Positions 44,450 through 53,690 of a stretch of 64,000 nucleotides of DNA are shown here, in pieces. Source of the DNA: Haloarcula halobia (GTDB lineage Archaea; Halobacteriota; Halobacteria; Halobacteriales; Haloarculaceae); the NCBI RefSeq assembly GCF_029338255.1, contig NZ_CP119787.1:3177631-3241630 (forward strand), in the 5' to 3' direction. The position numbers were made by a program, and so were the translations under genes. The notes under the pieces are model-generated. The model searched no databases and had not been told where the DNA came from. It saw nothing but the letters and a program-made list of their open reading frames with translations. Each line of letters opens with the position of its first letter. The first letter of the stretch is position 1.

Positions 44450-46129
44450 TCACTCCGCGAGCGAGAGGGGCTGTCGGCTCGTCGCCTCGGTGAAAAACTC
44501 CGTCAGCAGCGCCTGCTGGGCCTTCCTGAGGTGGTTGTGCAGCGTCGGGGAGGCGACGTCCAGCGAGTCGGCCAGTTCCTCGGCGGTGGTGCCGCGGGGC
44601 CACTCGAAGTAGCCGCTGTGGTAGGCCGCCCGGAGCACCGTCTCCTGGCGGTCGGTCAGCCGGTCGTCGAACCGCTCGCGGAAGCCGACGTCCGTCTCGA
44701 CGGGGCGTTCGGCCTCGCGCTTGGCGGTGAGCGTCGTCTCCGGGTAGGCGTCGACGACGGCGTCGACGACGGGCCGGACGTCCGCCTCGCCGGGCAGGTC
44801 CACCAGGACGGCGGCCGACCCGCCCTCGGCCGAGAGGTCGCGGATGCGGGCGCCGCTCTCGACGAGCGTCAGCGCCGGCGCCGCGCTGACGACCACCTCG
44901 ATCAGGGCGCCGTCGCCGTAGTTCTCGATGAGCCGCGAGTCGGTGACCGTCGGGTCGTCGACGGCATACGAGAGCACCTCGGCCGCGGGCGCGCCGTCGA
45001 CGACGAGGTAGTACAGCAGCGACTGCCCGCTGACGGGGACGACGCCCGAGAGGTCCACCGAGCAGTCGAGCTCGCCAGAGAGGCCGACGGTGAAGGCGGT
45101 CGGGTCGCTGCAGTCGAACGCCAGTTCGGTGACGACGTCGGCGAGCAGCAACCGCTTGCGCTCGATGGCCGTCACGGCGTGGCCGACCTGTGTCCCCAGC
45201 GCGATCAGCGACTGCCGTTCGGTGTCGTCGACGGGGGCCTCGGTGCCGACGGCGAGGACGCCCGTCGCGGCCGCGTCGCCGACGATCGGGACGAACGTGA
45301 GCGAACCCTCGGTCCCCTCGGCGGTCTGGGCCTCGCCGTCGTCCAGCACCCGCCGGAGGTCCGTGCCGTACTCGACCAGCTGCGCCTGGATGCGCTCGGA
45401 ACCCAGGCCCGCCCTGCAGTTCTGGGCGAGGCCGTCGCCGGTCCGCTCGGCCGTCCACGCGAAGCGAAAGCCCTCGGTGTCGGCGAGGCGGTCACACACC
45501 GTCTGTTCGACCTCCGTGCCCGTCGCCGCACGGTGCAGCGCCTCACCGACCTCGGCTGCGACCCCGACCGTCCGGTGGAGCAGCGCCGACCCGCCGGCGT
45601 CGGCGCCGTCGGCCATCGCCGCGACGGTCGCATCGCGGTCCGGGTCGTCCAGCAGCGGTTCGAGGCGGGCGAGGCGGTCCCAGCCCCCGAGCGCACAGAC
45701 CACCTGCGGGGGGACGCCGTCCGCGAGCAGACCGGCGGCGAACCGCCAGCGGAGGTCCCGCGAGGAGACGTCGCCGACCTCCGGAACGCGGTCGGCGACC
45801 TCGCCGACGAGCATCTGGAGGCGGCGGGCCGACACGGAAAAGAGCGGGTCGGCGGTGGCGCTGTCGGTCGCACTCGCGTACTTCCGCAGGTCGTGTTCCA
45901 CCCCGCCCGGCAGGTACGCCTCCCGGGTGACGCCGTCCTCGCCCCGGACCGCGAGGAAGAAGTGGTCCCCGTGACTGGCGACGTCCTCGAGGCGCACGCG
46001 CGTCATCTCGGCCGGTCGCAGGCCGACCTCCGCACCGAGTCGCAAGACCAGGTCCTCGCGGTGGGTCCCGGCAGCGCGACGGAGGAGCTCGTAGCCGCGC
46101 TCGCCGAGGACGTCCCTCGTCGGTGCCAT
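44450..46129 (-). CDS. Bacterio-opsin-activator-like regulator with degenerate tyrosine-recombinase domain
   Basis: A 559-residue regulator. Residues about 8-160 look like a tyrosine recombinase catalytic domain (LRLGAEVGLRPAEMTRVRLEDV; Arg38 kept). The His-x-x-Arg box is Arg124-Asp-Leu-Arg127 and the tyrosine is absent, so it cannot recombine DNA. A GAF-like domain (about 185-325), a BAT domain (about 330-490) and a C-terminal HTH-10 (LTDRQETVLRAAYHSGYFEW, then TAEELADSLDVASPTLHNHL) follow. It lies between the two acs genes on the same strand, so it probably controls acetate use. ATG 46129 fits a TTTATT box near 46157 better than ATG 46147. Confidence 0.85.
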   Translation of the reverse strand: MAPTRDVLGERGYELLRRAAGTHREDLVLRLGAEVGLRPAEMTRVRLEDVASHGDHFFLAVRGEDGVTREAYLPGGVEHDLRKYASATDSATADPLFSVSARRLQMLVGEVADRVPEVGDVSSRDLRWRFAAGLLADGVPPQVVCALGGWDRLARLEPLLDDPDRDATVAAMADGADAGGSALLHRTVGVAAEVGEALHRAATGTEVEQTVCDRLADTEGFRFAWTAERTGDGLAQNCRAGLGSERIQAQLVEYGTDLRRVLDDGEAQTAEGTEGSLTFVPIVGDAAATGVLAVGTEAPVDDTERQSLIALGTQVGHAVTAIERKRLLLADVVTELAFDCSDPTAFTVGLSGELDCSVDLSGVVPVSGQSLLYYLVVDGAPAAEVLSYAVDDPTVTDSRLIENYGDGALIEVVVSAAPALTLVESGARIRDLSAEGGSAAVLVDLPGEADVRPVVDAVVDAYPETTLTAKREAERPVETDVGFRERFDDRLTDRQETVLRAAYHSGYFEWPRGTTAEELADSLDVASPTLHNHLRKAQQALLTEFFTEATSRQPLSLAE

Positions 46130-46271
46130 GTTGTTTCGGAAGTTCATCAGAATGCGAAATAAATCTACCGCAATCGGTGCCGTCGAAGGCAGAGTTTCGT
46201 TATATCGTGGAACGAATGCGAAACCGAAGGTATTTAGACTGGTTTCGCTTTGTTCGATGTCGACGAACCAG

Positions 46272-48215
46272 TCACTCGTCGTTCGTGGCCGACTGGAGTT
46301 CGCCCAGAATCTCCGGGTTGCGGAGGGCGCTGGTGTCGCCCAGGTCGTCCCCGTTGGCGACGGCCGTCAGGAGGCGCCGCATCACCTTGCCCGAACGGGT
46401 CTTTGGCAGGTCCGGCGTGAAGACGATCTCCTCGGGCGTGGCGACACCGCCGATGGCGTCGGCGACGGCCGCCTCGATGCGGTCGTGCAGGCCCCCTTCG
46501 TCCTGGCCGCGTTCGGGCGAGACGTACGCGTAGATGGCCGTGCCGGTCGTCGCGTGGTCGGCGCCGACGACGGCCGCCTCGGCGACGCCCTCGACGCCGG
46601 CGATGGTCGACTCCAGTTCCATCGTGCTGAAGCGCCGGCCGGCGACGTTGATGGCGTCGTCGACGCGCCCGAGGAAGGTCACGTAGCCGTCCCCGTCCAT
46701 CGTCGCCCCGTCCTCGGGGTAGTAGCGCCACTCGTCGGCCCTGGTCGGGGACTCGCCCCACGCCTCGCCGGCAAGCAGCGACGTGGGCATCCCCGGCCAG
46801 GGGCGCGTGACGACGAGTTCGCCGGCCTCGTTCCGGTCGACCGCTTCGCCGGCGGGGTCGACGACGGCCGTCTCGATGCCCGGCAACGCGCGGCCGGCCG
46901 ACCCGGGCTTCATCTGGTCGACGCCGGGCAGCGTCGAGACGAGGATGGCGCCCGTCTCGGTCTGCCACCAGGTGTCGACCACGGGGCACTCCCCGCCACC
47001 GATGTGCTCGCGGTACCACTTCCAGGCCCGCTCGTCGATGGGTTCGCCGACCGTCCCGAGCAGGCGCAGACTCGAGAGGTCGTGGGCCTCGGGGTACTCG
47101 GCGCCCCACTTCATGAACGCCCGGACGGCGGTCGGCGCGGTGTAGAACACGTCGACGGCGTACCGCTCGACGAGTTCCCACAGGCGGTCCTTCTCGGGGT
47201 GGTCCGGCGTGCCGTTGTAGAGGACGGTCGTCGTCCCGAGCGCGAGCGGCCCGTAAACGATGTAGGAGTGGCCGGTGATCCAGCCGATGTCGGCCGAACA
47301 CCAGTAGGTGTCCTCGGGCTTGATGTCCAGCACCGCCTGGCTCGTCCAGGCGACGTGGGCGAGGTAGCCCCCGGTCGTGTGGTCGACGGCCTTCGGTTCG
47401 CCGGTGGTCCCCGAGGTGTAGATGCGAAAGAGCGGGTCGTCGGCGGCCTGCGGGACCGGATCGACCTCGGCGCCGCGGTGGGTCGCCAGCAGGTCGTGGT
47501 AGTCGTAGTCGTCGGGGCCGAGGTGGACCTCGCCGCCCAGGTGGTCCAGTACGACCATCGAGACGTCCTGGTCGACGGCGATGCGGGCGTTGTCGGCCTT
47601 GTTCTTCTGGGCGACGGCGCTGCCCCGTCGGTAGTACCCGTCGCAGGTGACGAGGTGGGCAGAGCCGGTACGCTCGATCCGCTCGGCCAGCGCGTCGGCC
47701 GAAAAGCCCGCGAAGACGACGTTGTGGGGAACGCCGAGTCGCGCACAGGCCAGCATCACGACGGGGAGTTCCGGCACCATCGGGAGGTAGACGGTGACGA
47801 CGTCGTCGGGCCCGACGCCCCGGTCGCGCAGCGCCGCCGCGACGGCGTTGACCTCGCGGTGGAGTTCGAGGTACGTGTACGTGCGCGACTCGCCGACGTG
47901 GCCCTCCCAGACGAGCGCCAGCTGGTTCTTGCGCTCGGGGAGGTGCCGGTCGATGCAGTTGTACGCGGCGTTGAGCCGGCCGCCGGGGAACCACTCGAAG
48001 GGCGGCGTCTCGCCGCCCCGGAATACCTCGTCGTAGGGCGTCTCCCAGTCTAAGAGGTCGCCGGCCCGGTCCCAGCAGTCGGGCCACTCTGCGTCGAAGG
48101 CGTCGTAGAGGCTGGCGTCACGGACGTTGGCCTGCTCGAGGAACCACTCGGGCGGGTCGATGGCCGACCGGTCCGACAGGGACACGTCGCGACCGGTACC
48201 GTCGCCGGGTGTCAT
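46272..48215 (-). CDS. acs: Acetate--CoA ligase (acetyl-CoA synthetase), copy 2
   Basis: A 647-residue paralogue of the enzyme at 42.4-44.4 kb. It keeps the P-loop IYTSGTTGEPKAVDHT, YWCSADIGWITGHSYIVYG, TWWQTETGA and the C-terminal TRSGKVMRRLL with the catalytic Lys. The N-terminal 20 residues and many loops differ, so it is not a recent whole-gene copy. The block 47257-47352 is base-for-base the same as 43407-43502. A CCTTTTAGC box (plus 48238-48246) is 27 nt upstream of the ATG. A different kinetic role or acyl preference is possible. Confidence 0.93.
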   Translation of the reverse strand: MTPGDGTGRDVSLSDRSAIDPPEWFLEQANVRDASLYDAFDAEWPDCWDRAGDLLDWETPYDEVFRGGETPPFEWFPGGRLNAAYNCIDRHLPERKNQLALVWEGHVGESRTYTYLELHREVNAVAAALRDRGVGPDDVVTVYLPMVPELPVVMLACARLGVPHNVVFAGFSADALAERIERTGSAHLVTCDGYYRRGSAVAQKNKADNARIAVDQDVSMVVLDHLGGEVHLGPDDYDYHDLLATHRGAEVDPVPQAADDPLFRIYTSGTTGEPKAVDHTTGGYLAHVAWTSQAVLDIKPEDTYWCSADIGWITGHSYIVYGPLALGTTTVLYNGTPDHPEKDRLWELVERYAVDVFYTAPTAVRAFMKWGAEYPEAHDLSSLRLLGTVGEPIDERAWKWYREHIGGGECPVVDTWWQTETGAILVSTLPGVDQMKPGSAGRALPGIETAVVDPAGEAVDRNEAGELVVTRPWPGMPTSLLAGEAWGESPTRADEWRYYPEDGATMDGDGYVTFLGRVDDAINVAGRRFSTMELESTIAGVEGVAEAAVVGADHATTGTAIYAYVSPERGQDEGGLHDRIEAAVADAIGGVATPEEIVFTPDLPKTRSGKVMRRLLTAVANGDDLGDTSALRNPEILGELQSATNDE

Positions 48216-48577
48216 CGTTTACTCCTGTGGACGAGTTGCTAAAAGGATTCCTGCTAATCTCTTTTGCCGGCGCGGAGCGCTCCGTACTCACGGCGTGCGT
48301 GAGTGTCGAACCACCGAAGGGCCGGCCGCCCACGTGTTTCCCCGGCCTCGTTCACTCGGGGGGCGTGAACTGTCAGCGATCCCTGGACGTCGCCGCCGGC
48401 GGTCGCTCGAAGTAGTCCGGGGGACCGTGGCGCAGTCGCCGTCACTCGGAGGAGCCGGAGATTGTAGAATTGATAATTTCAACACAAATTTTATATCCTA
48501 CTGTTTTCGAGTAATTATCAATAGCGTATCGACTGTGGAAAATGGGTATGGGCACCTGATACTGAGATTGCAAACAA
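48216..48577 (+). other. Intergenic region between acs copy 2 and the surface-protein gene
   Basis: This 362-base divergent region has the acs promoter box at its left end. At its right end an AT-rich segment contains AATTTTATATCC (about 48485-48496), a likely promoter for the gene at 48578 with a leader of about 60 nt. The central GC-rich part (about 48270-48465) has short frames on both strands but none with a promoter, a family or codon bias that I can support. No RNA gene or repeat was recognised. Confidence 0.6.
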
Positions 48578-50515
48578 ATGAGTACAACGACACAGCGAAC
48601 GCGGCTCGGGGCACTGGTGATGGCGGTCGTGGTGACCACGGCGGTACTCGCAGCGACGGTAACGTTCTCTGCGAGCGCCAGCGCGGCCGTCAACACGGGT
48701 ACGTTGGAAGTGACCGACGACCCCGTCCAACCGGACGGGAGCATCGAGGTCACGGGGGATCTGGATTCGGAGAGTGCCGTTACGTTTCTGATCCAGGACC
48801 CTGACGACAACGATTACGCAACGGTCACTAGAACGGGTCTGAGTGGGACCTTTACAGAAACTATCGACCTGTCCAACCTGGACTTCGGTGACGGTCTGGA
48901 CGACGGCGAGGCCACGATATCGGCGGACACAGGGTCCGAGTTCAACTCCAAGAACGCTGACTCGACGACGTTCGTGGTCGACGACGAGTACCCGACGGTG
49001 AGCATCGACGCTCCGGACGGTGGTGCCGAACTGACCGACTTGTCCGACGCGACGATCGAGGGGACTGCATCCGACGACAGCGGACTGAAAAGCGTCGAAA
49101 TCGCCATTCAAAGAAGCAACGGGGACTACTACCGCGGGTCGTCGTCGTGGGGCGACAAAAAGTTCCTGAGCGTGGCCACGGAAGCCGGTGATTGGAGTTA
49201 CGACATGGAGAGCAACGGAATCACCGGCGACGACTCGTATACCGTGACGGTCAGGGCGACCGACGAGGCCGGAAACACCCGAACGGGCTCGTCCGGGCCG
49301 CCGGTTCCGTCCGGGGACACGTTGCAGGTGGAGTACACCGTCGACACGACCGCGCCGGACCTGACCGACAGCGACGTGACGGTGACAGAGAAGGGGGCCG
49401 ACGACACGGTGTCGGTCGGTGATACGGTCAAGGTCTCGGCGACGGTCACCGACGCGACCGCAGGCGTGGAATCCGTCGAGGTGGACGCCTCCGCGCTCGG
49501 TGGCTCGGAGACGCTCAGTCTCTCGAAACAGGACGGCGACACGTACTACGATTCCTTCACCGTCCAGAGCCCCACTGCGAGCGACGGGTCGGTGTCGCTC
49601 GACGTCAAGGCGACCGACGAGTTCGGAAACACGGCGTCTGGCAGCGATAGCGTGACGCTGGAGACGGAGATATCCTCTGTCGAGACGCTGACGGTCGATC
49701 ATAACTTCGTCGGCATCGTCGACGATACGGACTCAGTCCGGGTGACCGCGACCGGCGTCGAGGACCCACAGGGCAACGCCATCGCGAGCGGCGACGCGAG
49801 CACCGAGACGGCCACGCTGGAGATCGCGGGGACGAGTTACTCGGTCGACGTCGACGGGGGCGAGATCGACGCCACCATCGACCCCACGAAGATCCCCGAC
49901 GACACGGCGACCGGGGAGGCGACGGTCTCGATCGCCGAAGCCGACTCGCAACCGCCGACCGACGTCACGCTCGTCCACGAAGCCCGGGGGTTAGACGGGG
50001 GGTACCAGCTCGCCGGCACGCCGATGGACGCCCAGGACGTCGTGTTCCAGGACGTGAGCGACGTCACCACCTACGACCCGACCGCGGAGAACACGAAGTG
50101 GATCTCGCCCGACGAGCAGCAGGCGGGGTCGGGCTATTACGTCCACGGTGAGTCGTCGGACGCCCGTGTCGGCTACACCTTCGAGGAGAGCGGTGAGCTC
50201 CGCTCTGAGAAACTGCACGAGGGGTACAACCTCGTCGCCGCGACGCCGGATCTGAACGTCAACGACGGCGCACAGATCGGGTCCGACCTCGGCGACGGCG
50301 TCACGGTCGACGGGAACGCCGACGTCACGGTCTACGTCCGCGACGAGAGCGTCGACCTGACCGACCCGTCCGGCAACGCGGATACGTCCGCGTTCACGGA
50401 GGTCTCCGGTACGACGACGGTCGACGGGTTCGACGGTTACTTCGTCTACGTCGACTCCGGCGAGGAGATCCGGACGGTCGACGACGAGGGCTACGACGCC
50501 AGCGAAGGGAGCTGA
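48578..50515 (+). CDS. Secreted Ig-like-domain surface protein
   Basis: A 645-residue exported protein. A Sec-type signal (RLGALVMAVVVTTAVLAATVTFSASASA, in parts) ends near residue 37. Several beta-sandwich units follow: VNTGTLEVTDDPVQPDGSI, YPTVSIDAPDGGAELTDLS, and PDLTDSDVTVTEKGADDTV, each with DEAGNTRTGSS or DEFGNTASGSD ends typical of Ig-like/cadherin-like repeats. The C-terminal third (about 460-640) is a different domain: LDGGYQLAGTPMDAQDVVFQ, YYVHGESSD and GYFVYVDSGEE. There is no visible PGF-CTERM or membrane anchor, so it may be released or held by partners. The substrate or role is unknown. Confidence 0.8.
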   Translation: MSTTTQRTRLGALVMAVVVTTAVLAATVTFSASASAAVNTGTLEVTDDPVQPDGSIEVTGDLDSESAVTFLIQDPDDNDYATVTRTGLSGTFTETIDLSNLDFGDGLDDGEATISADTGSEFNSKNADSTTFVVDDEYPTVSIDAPDGGAELTDLSDATIEGTASDDSGLKSVEIAIQRSNGDYYRGSSSWGDKKFLSVATEAGDWSYDMESNGITGDDSYTVTVRATDEAGNTRTGSSGPPVPSGDTLQVEYTVDTTAPDLTDSDVTVTEKGADDTVSVGDTVKVSATVTDATAGVESVEVDASALGGSETLSLSKQDGDTYYDSFTVQSPTASDGSVSLDVKATDEFGNTASGSDSVTLETEISSVETLTVDHNFVGIVDDTDSVRVTATGVEDPQGNAIASGDASTETATLEIAGTSYSVDVDGGEIDATIDPTKIPDDTATGEATVSIAEADSQPPTDVTLVHEARGLDGGYQLAGTPMDAQDVVFQDVSDVTTYDPTAENTKWISPDEQQAGSGYYVHGESSDARVGYTFEESGELRSEKLHEGYNLVAATPDLNVNDGAQIGSDLGDGVTVDGNADVTVYVRDESVDLTDPSGNADTSAFTEVSGTTTVDGFDGYFVYVDSGEEIRTVDDEGYDASEGS

Positions 50516-50702
50516 CCGGATAGATTGTGCAATTCGACGGGCGCCCTGTCGTCGGTCACAGCGAACAGCCGGGACGCCCGGCCTCCATCTCGATAACTCG
50601 CTATCTCGCCATGCAAACTCGATGTAGGTTGTTTACGAGCACCGTGTTGTGGACCCGTGCGGGGAACGAAACGCGAGCAAGGGGGCGAAAGCCCAGAGAG
50701 CG

Positions 50703-51761
50703 ATGAGTCGGGCAGCCACGGTCAGCGTCGGCCTCCTCGTCCTCGTGCTCGTGGTCTGCGCCACCGGGGCGGGCATCGGCCAGTCGCTCGCCCAGACGGC
50801 CCCACCCAACTCCTACTACGGGGCCGCCGAGTCCAGCACCGGAACCGAAGCCCCGGAAGGGACGACCATCGTCGCCGTCGCGAACGGCGAGGTACAGGAT
50901 TCGATCACCGTCGACCCGGCGGGCCAGTACGGGAGTTCGGAGCCGACCGGGGACAAGCTCCGCGTGAGCAGCGACGTCGATTCGGAGGTTACCTTCCACG
51001 TCGGCGACGCTGACGGGGCGCAGGCGACGGAGACGGACCCCGACCCGGAGGGGGAAGTCGAGCAGTTGGATCTCACGTTCCCCGCCGGGACGTTCGGCGG
51101 CCCGACGCCCACACCGACACCGACGGAGACGGAGACACCAACGGAGACCGAGACAGAAACAGCGACGCCGACAGAGACCTCGACCGACACCCCGACAGAA
51201 ACCGAGACAGAAACCCCGACAGACACTCCGGCCTCGACGGATACGCCGTCGTCGGAGTCCGAGACGGAGACCCGGACCGAGGCGGCCGACGAGACGGCTA
51301 CTGCCACGCCCTCGACGAGCACGGCCGGCACCACGACGCAATCGGGCGGGCAGCCCGTCGGAACGAGCGAGAACGGGACGGTCGTGGTTCGCACCGCCTC
51401 GCTCAATCGGACGAGCGCGAGTGTCGGCGGGACGGTCGCCGTCGTGGCGACGGTCGCGAATACCGGGAACGACAGTCAGTCCGTCACCCTCCCGCTGTTC
51501 GCGAACGGCGCGTCGGTCCAGACCCGGACGACGACGGTGGGTGCGAACGGAACTCGGCAGGTCGAGTTCCGGTATCGAGTGAACCAGACCGGGAACGTGA
51601 CGCTGCGCGTCGGGCCCACGACGGCGGGCACCGTCACCGTCGGACAGAGCGGTGGCCTCGTTCCCTGGGGGCTCCTGCGTACGATCGGGCTGTACGTCGG
51701 CCTGCCGATCGCCGTCATCTACGCCATCCTGAAGGCGCTGGCCATCTACTACGGCTACTGA
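50703..51761 (+). CDS. Exported CARDB-like protein with Thr/Glu/Pro spacer and C-terminal membrane anchor
   Basis: A 352-residue protein with a signal at about residues 1-30 (VSVGLLVLVLVVCATGAGIG). An N-terminal beta domain runs to about residue 135, and a very long Thr/Pro/Glu/Ser spacer spans about 137-210, likely O-glycosylated. A CARDB-type beta sandwich spans about 235-315 (VAVVATVANTGNDSQSVTL), and a C-terminal membrane helix covers about 322-346 (LRTIGLYVGLPIAVIYAIL). It resembles spacer-bearing haloarchaeal surface proteins. ATG 50703 is where the signal starts; TTGTTTA near 50627 gives a leader of about 45 nt. Confidence 0.78.
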   Translation: MSRAATVSVGLLVLVLVVCATGAGIGQSLAQTAPPNSYYGAAESSTGTEAPEGTTIVAVANGEVQDSITVDPAGQYGSSEPTGDKLRVSSDVDSEVTFHVGDADGAQATETDPDPEGEVEQLDLTFPAGTFGGPTPTPTPTETETPTETETETATPTETSTDTPTETETETPTDTPASTDTPSSESETETRTEAADETATATPSTSTAGTTTQSGGQPVGTSENGTVVVRTASLNRTSASVGGTVAVVATVANTGNDSQSVTLPLFANGASVQTRTTTVGANGTRQVEFRYRVNQTGNVTLRVGPTTAGTVTVGQSGGLVPWGLLRTIGLYVGLPIAVIYAILKALAIYYGY

Positions 51762-51807
51762 GTTCGGGCTACCGGTTCGGATGGGACCCCCGACCGCGAA
51801 CACGGCC

Positions 51808-51852
51808 GACGGCATCCGACCGGTCGACGGCATCCGACCGGTCGACGGCACC
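51808..51852 (+). repeat. 18-bp tandem repeat upstream of a small acidic gene
   Basis: The unit GACGGCATCCGACCGGTC occurs at 51808-51825 and again at 51826-51843 without change, followed by the first seven bases of a third copy (GACGGCA, 51844-51850). It ends at the CTTTTT run that may serve as the promoter of the gene at 51883. No other copy was noticed in the window. Confidence 0.85.
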
Positions 51853-51882
51853 TTTTTCGTCCGTCCATCCGTCTCCAGAGAC

Positions 51883-52101
51883 ATGAGCGACGAACTCCCG
51901 GCGGAGCTCCACCCGGAGGACCTGCCCGACGACCCGGACGTACTGAAACGACTGGTCTGTGACCTCTACATGACGGCGATGGCCTCCGAAGAGCTCATCG
52001 AGGCCATGGAGGGGGGCCCCGCGGCAGACGAGACGAATCTCGGGTGGCTCTCCGAATATCTCGAAGCCGGCGGTCCGGCCGGACACGAGCCCCAGGAGTA
52101 G
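51883..52101 (+). CDS. Small acidic protein, unknown function
   Basis: A 72-residue, very acidic protein with a central amphipathic helix VLKRLVCDLYMTAMASEELIEAM and few basic residues. No family is recognised. Support: ATG start, acidic haloarchaeal composition, and a T-rich box (CTTTTT, 51852-51857) about 28 nt upstream. It follows the surface-protein genes but has its own promoter. Confidence 0.6.
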   Translation: MSDELPAELHPEDLPDDPDVLKRLVCDLYMTAMASEELIEAMEGGPAADETNLGWLSEYLEAGGPAGHEPQE

Positions 52102-52210
52102 CCTGCAGGAACCGCGCAGGAGTCAGCACCTTCTGACGGCCGTAGAGGAGACCTGCCCCCATCGTGATTTGAGAGGGGTTCGATACGTCGCGACCGGCGG
52201 TGCCGTGCGG

Positions 52211-52654
52211 TCACTGCCGCCGTCGCGCCAGGAATATCGAGCCACCGATGGCGAGAACGGTCACCAGGATCGTGAACCCAGGGCCGGACCCGCCAGTCGA
52301 GGGTTCCGGGGACGGCGACGACGGGTCGAGGACACCGTCTGCTGACGGTGTCGCCGCCGTCCGCGTACTCGAAGACGTGGTGGTCGGTCGTGTGCTCGAC
52401 TGGTGCTCGGTGACAGTATCGGTCGATGCTGTCTCCGTGTCGGTAGTTCGGTTGGTCCCGGTCCGGACTGCCGTCTCGGTCTGCCTTGCCGTCGACGTCT
52501 CAGTTACCGTCGTCGTCTCAGTTACCGTCGTCGTCGACGTCGCAGTCGCACCACCGGCCGGTCCGCCACCACCTCCAGTTCCGCCGCTGGTCCCTCCCGA
52601 GGACTCGGTCGCCGTCGACTCTTCCTCGACGGATAGTTCGACAGGGTCACTGAC
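52211..52654 (-). pseudogene. Orphan C-terminal fragment of a PGF-CTERM surface protein
   Basis: On the minus strand a frame ends at 52211 with a Thr/Ser-rich spacer (TVTETTTVTETSTARQTE and on) and the tail GGSGPGFTILVTVLAIGGSIF followed by LARRRQ. This is a PGF-CTERM sorting signal: Pro-Gly-Phe, hydrophobic helix, basic end. Reading upstream, VSDPVELSVEEE looks like the end of a beta-domain. No ATG, GTG or TTG start lies before the frame enters sequence that is sense-coding for MoxR on the other strand. The N-terminal part is therefore missing, removed by a rearrangement with its junction near 52645-52655. Confidence 0.7.
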
Positions 52655-52660
52655 GCGGAG

Positions 52661-53611
52661 GTGTCGACTGTCCTGGTCGGCATGGACGACCTGGTCGAAC
52701 AGCTCACCGTTTCGTTGCTCACGCGGGGCCACGTGCTCCTCGAAGGGGTGCCAGGCGTAGCAAAGACCACGCTGGCGAATACGTTCGCACATGCGAGCGG
52801 GCTCAGCTACAAGCGAGTGCAGATGGCGCCAGACATCCTCCCGGCCGATATCACGGGAACGAGCGTCTATCGCGAGCAGACCGGGGAGTTCGAGTTGCGC
52901 AAAGGCCCGGTGTTCGCGAACGTCGTCGTGGCCGACGAGATCAATCGGGCGACGCCCAAGACCCAGTCGGCCCTGTTGGAGGCGATGGCGGAAGCACACG
53001 TCTCCATCGACGGGGAGACACTGGAACTCCCGGACCCGTTCCTCGTGATCGCCACGCAGAACCCGATCGAGATGGAAGGGACGTTCGAACTGCCCGAGGC
53101 CCAGCGCGACCGGTTCCAGCAGAAACTGACCGTCTCGCTCCCCGACGTAGAGATGGAGCGGGAGCTGCTCGCGCGGTTCGACGGCTCGCCGACGATGGGG
53201 GCCGAAGATATCGACGCCGTCGTCTCGCCTGCAGACGTCCGGGCAGCGCGCGACGCGGTGACCGACGTCCGCGTCGAAGACGTCGTTCGCGACTACATCC
53301 TCGAGCTCGTCGGCGCCTCGCGTGACCATCCCGACGTCGCCCACGGCGCGTCGCCCCGGGGGTCGCTGGCCCTGTTGCAGACGGCGAAGGCCCGGGCGGC
53401 CATTCGCGGCCGTGACTACGTCATCAGCGACGACGTGAAGTCGATGGTCGAGCCCGTGCTTCGCCATCGGTTCGTGCTGACGACCGACGCCGAGTTGAGT
53501 GACGTCACGCCCAGCGAGGTCATCGACGACATCAGCTCGTCGGTCACACCACCCGAAGGCAAAGTGACGGAGACCGACCCTGCCGGCGAGATTGCCGAAG
53601 AATCGGAGTGA
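52661..53611 (+). CDS. MoxR-family AAA ATPase, N-terminally shortened
   Basis: A 316-residue MoxR ATPase: Walker A GVPGVAKTTLANTF, Walker B VVVADEINRATPK, sensor 1 IATQNPIEMEGTFELPEAQRDRF (in parts), and the C-terminal lid ASPRGSLALLQTAKARA. Homologues usually have about 20-30 residues before VLVGMDDLVEQL. Here the frame is blocked upstream by a TAG and GTG 52661 is the first usable start. The upstream sequence is the antisense PGF-CTERM fragment, so the N-terminus was probably cut in the same rearrangement. MoxR usually partners DUF58/VWA proteins; none is present here. Confidence 0.85.
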   Translation: MSTVLVGMDDLVEQLTVSLLTRGHVLLEGVPGVAKTTLANTFAHASGLSYKRVQMAPDILPADITGTSVYREQTGEFELRKGPVFANVVVADEINRATPKTQSALLEAMAEAHVSIDGETLELPDPFLVIATQNPIEMEGTFELPEAQRDRFQQKLTVSLPDVEMERELLARFDGSPTMGAEDIDAVVSPADVRAARDAVTDVRVEDVVRDYILELVGASRDHPDVAHGASPRGSLALLQTAKARAAIRGRDYVISDDVKSMVEPVLRHRFVLTTDAELSDVTPSEVIDDISSSVTPPEGKVTETDPAGEIAEESE

Positions 53612-53690
53612 CTGCACAACCCAGCCGGGTTCGACAGGAAGGCCGCCTGTCATCCCACGTATTAATACTCAGGAGACCGGGTGTGTAGTC

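Noticed and set aside
44531-46162. 543-codon plus-strand frame opposite the acetate regulator
   Set aside because: Antisense shadow; the sense strand carries recognisable GAF, BAT and HTH-10 parts.
46128-48053. 641-codon plus-strand frame across the second acs gene
   Set aside because: Antisense shadow of acs copy 2, with the same Val/Asp/Gly/Arg-rich composition as other shadows.
48209-48445. Small ORFs in the acs - surface protein gap
   Set aside because: Frames on both strands (68 and 63 codons) lack promoter geometry and known family; one begins inside the acs coding start.
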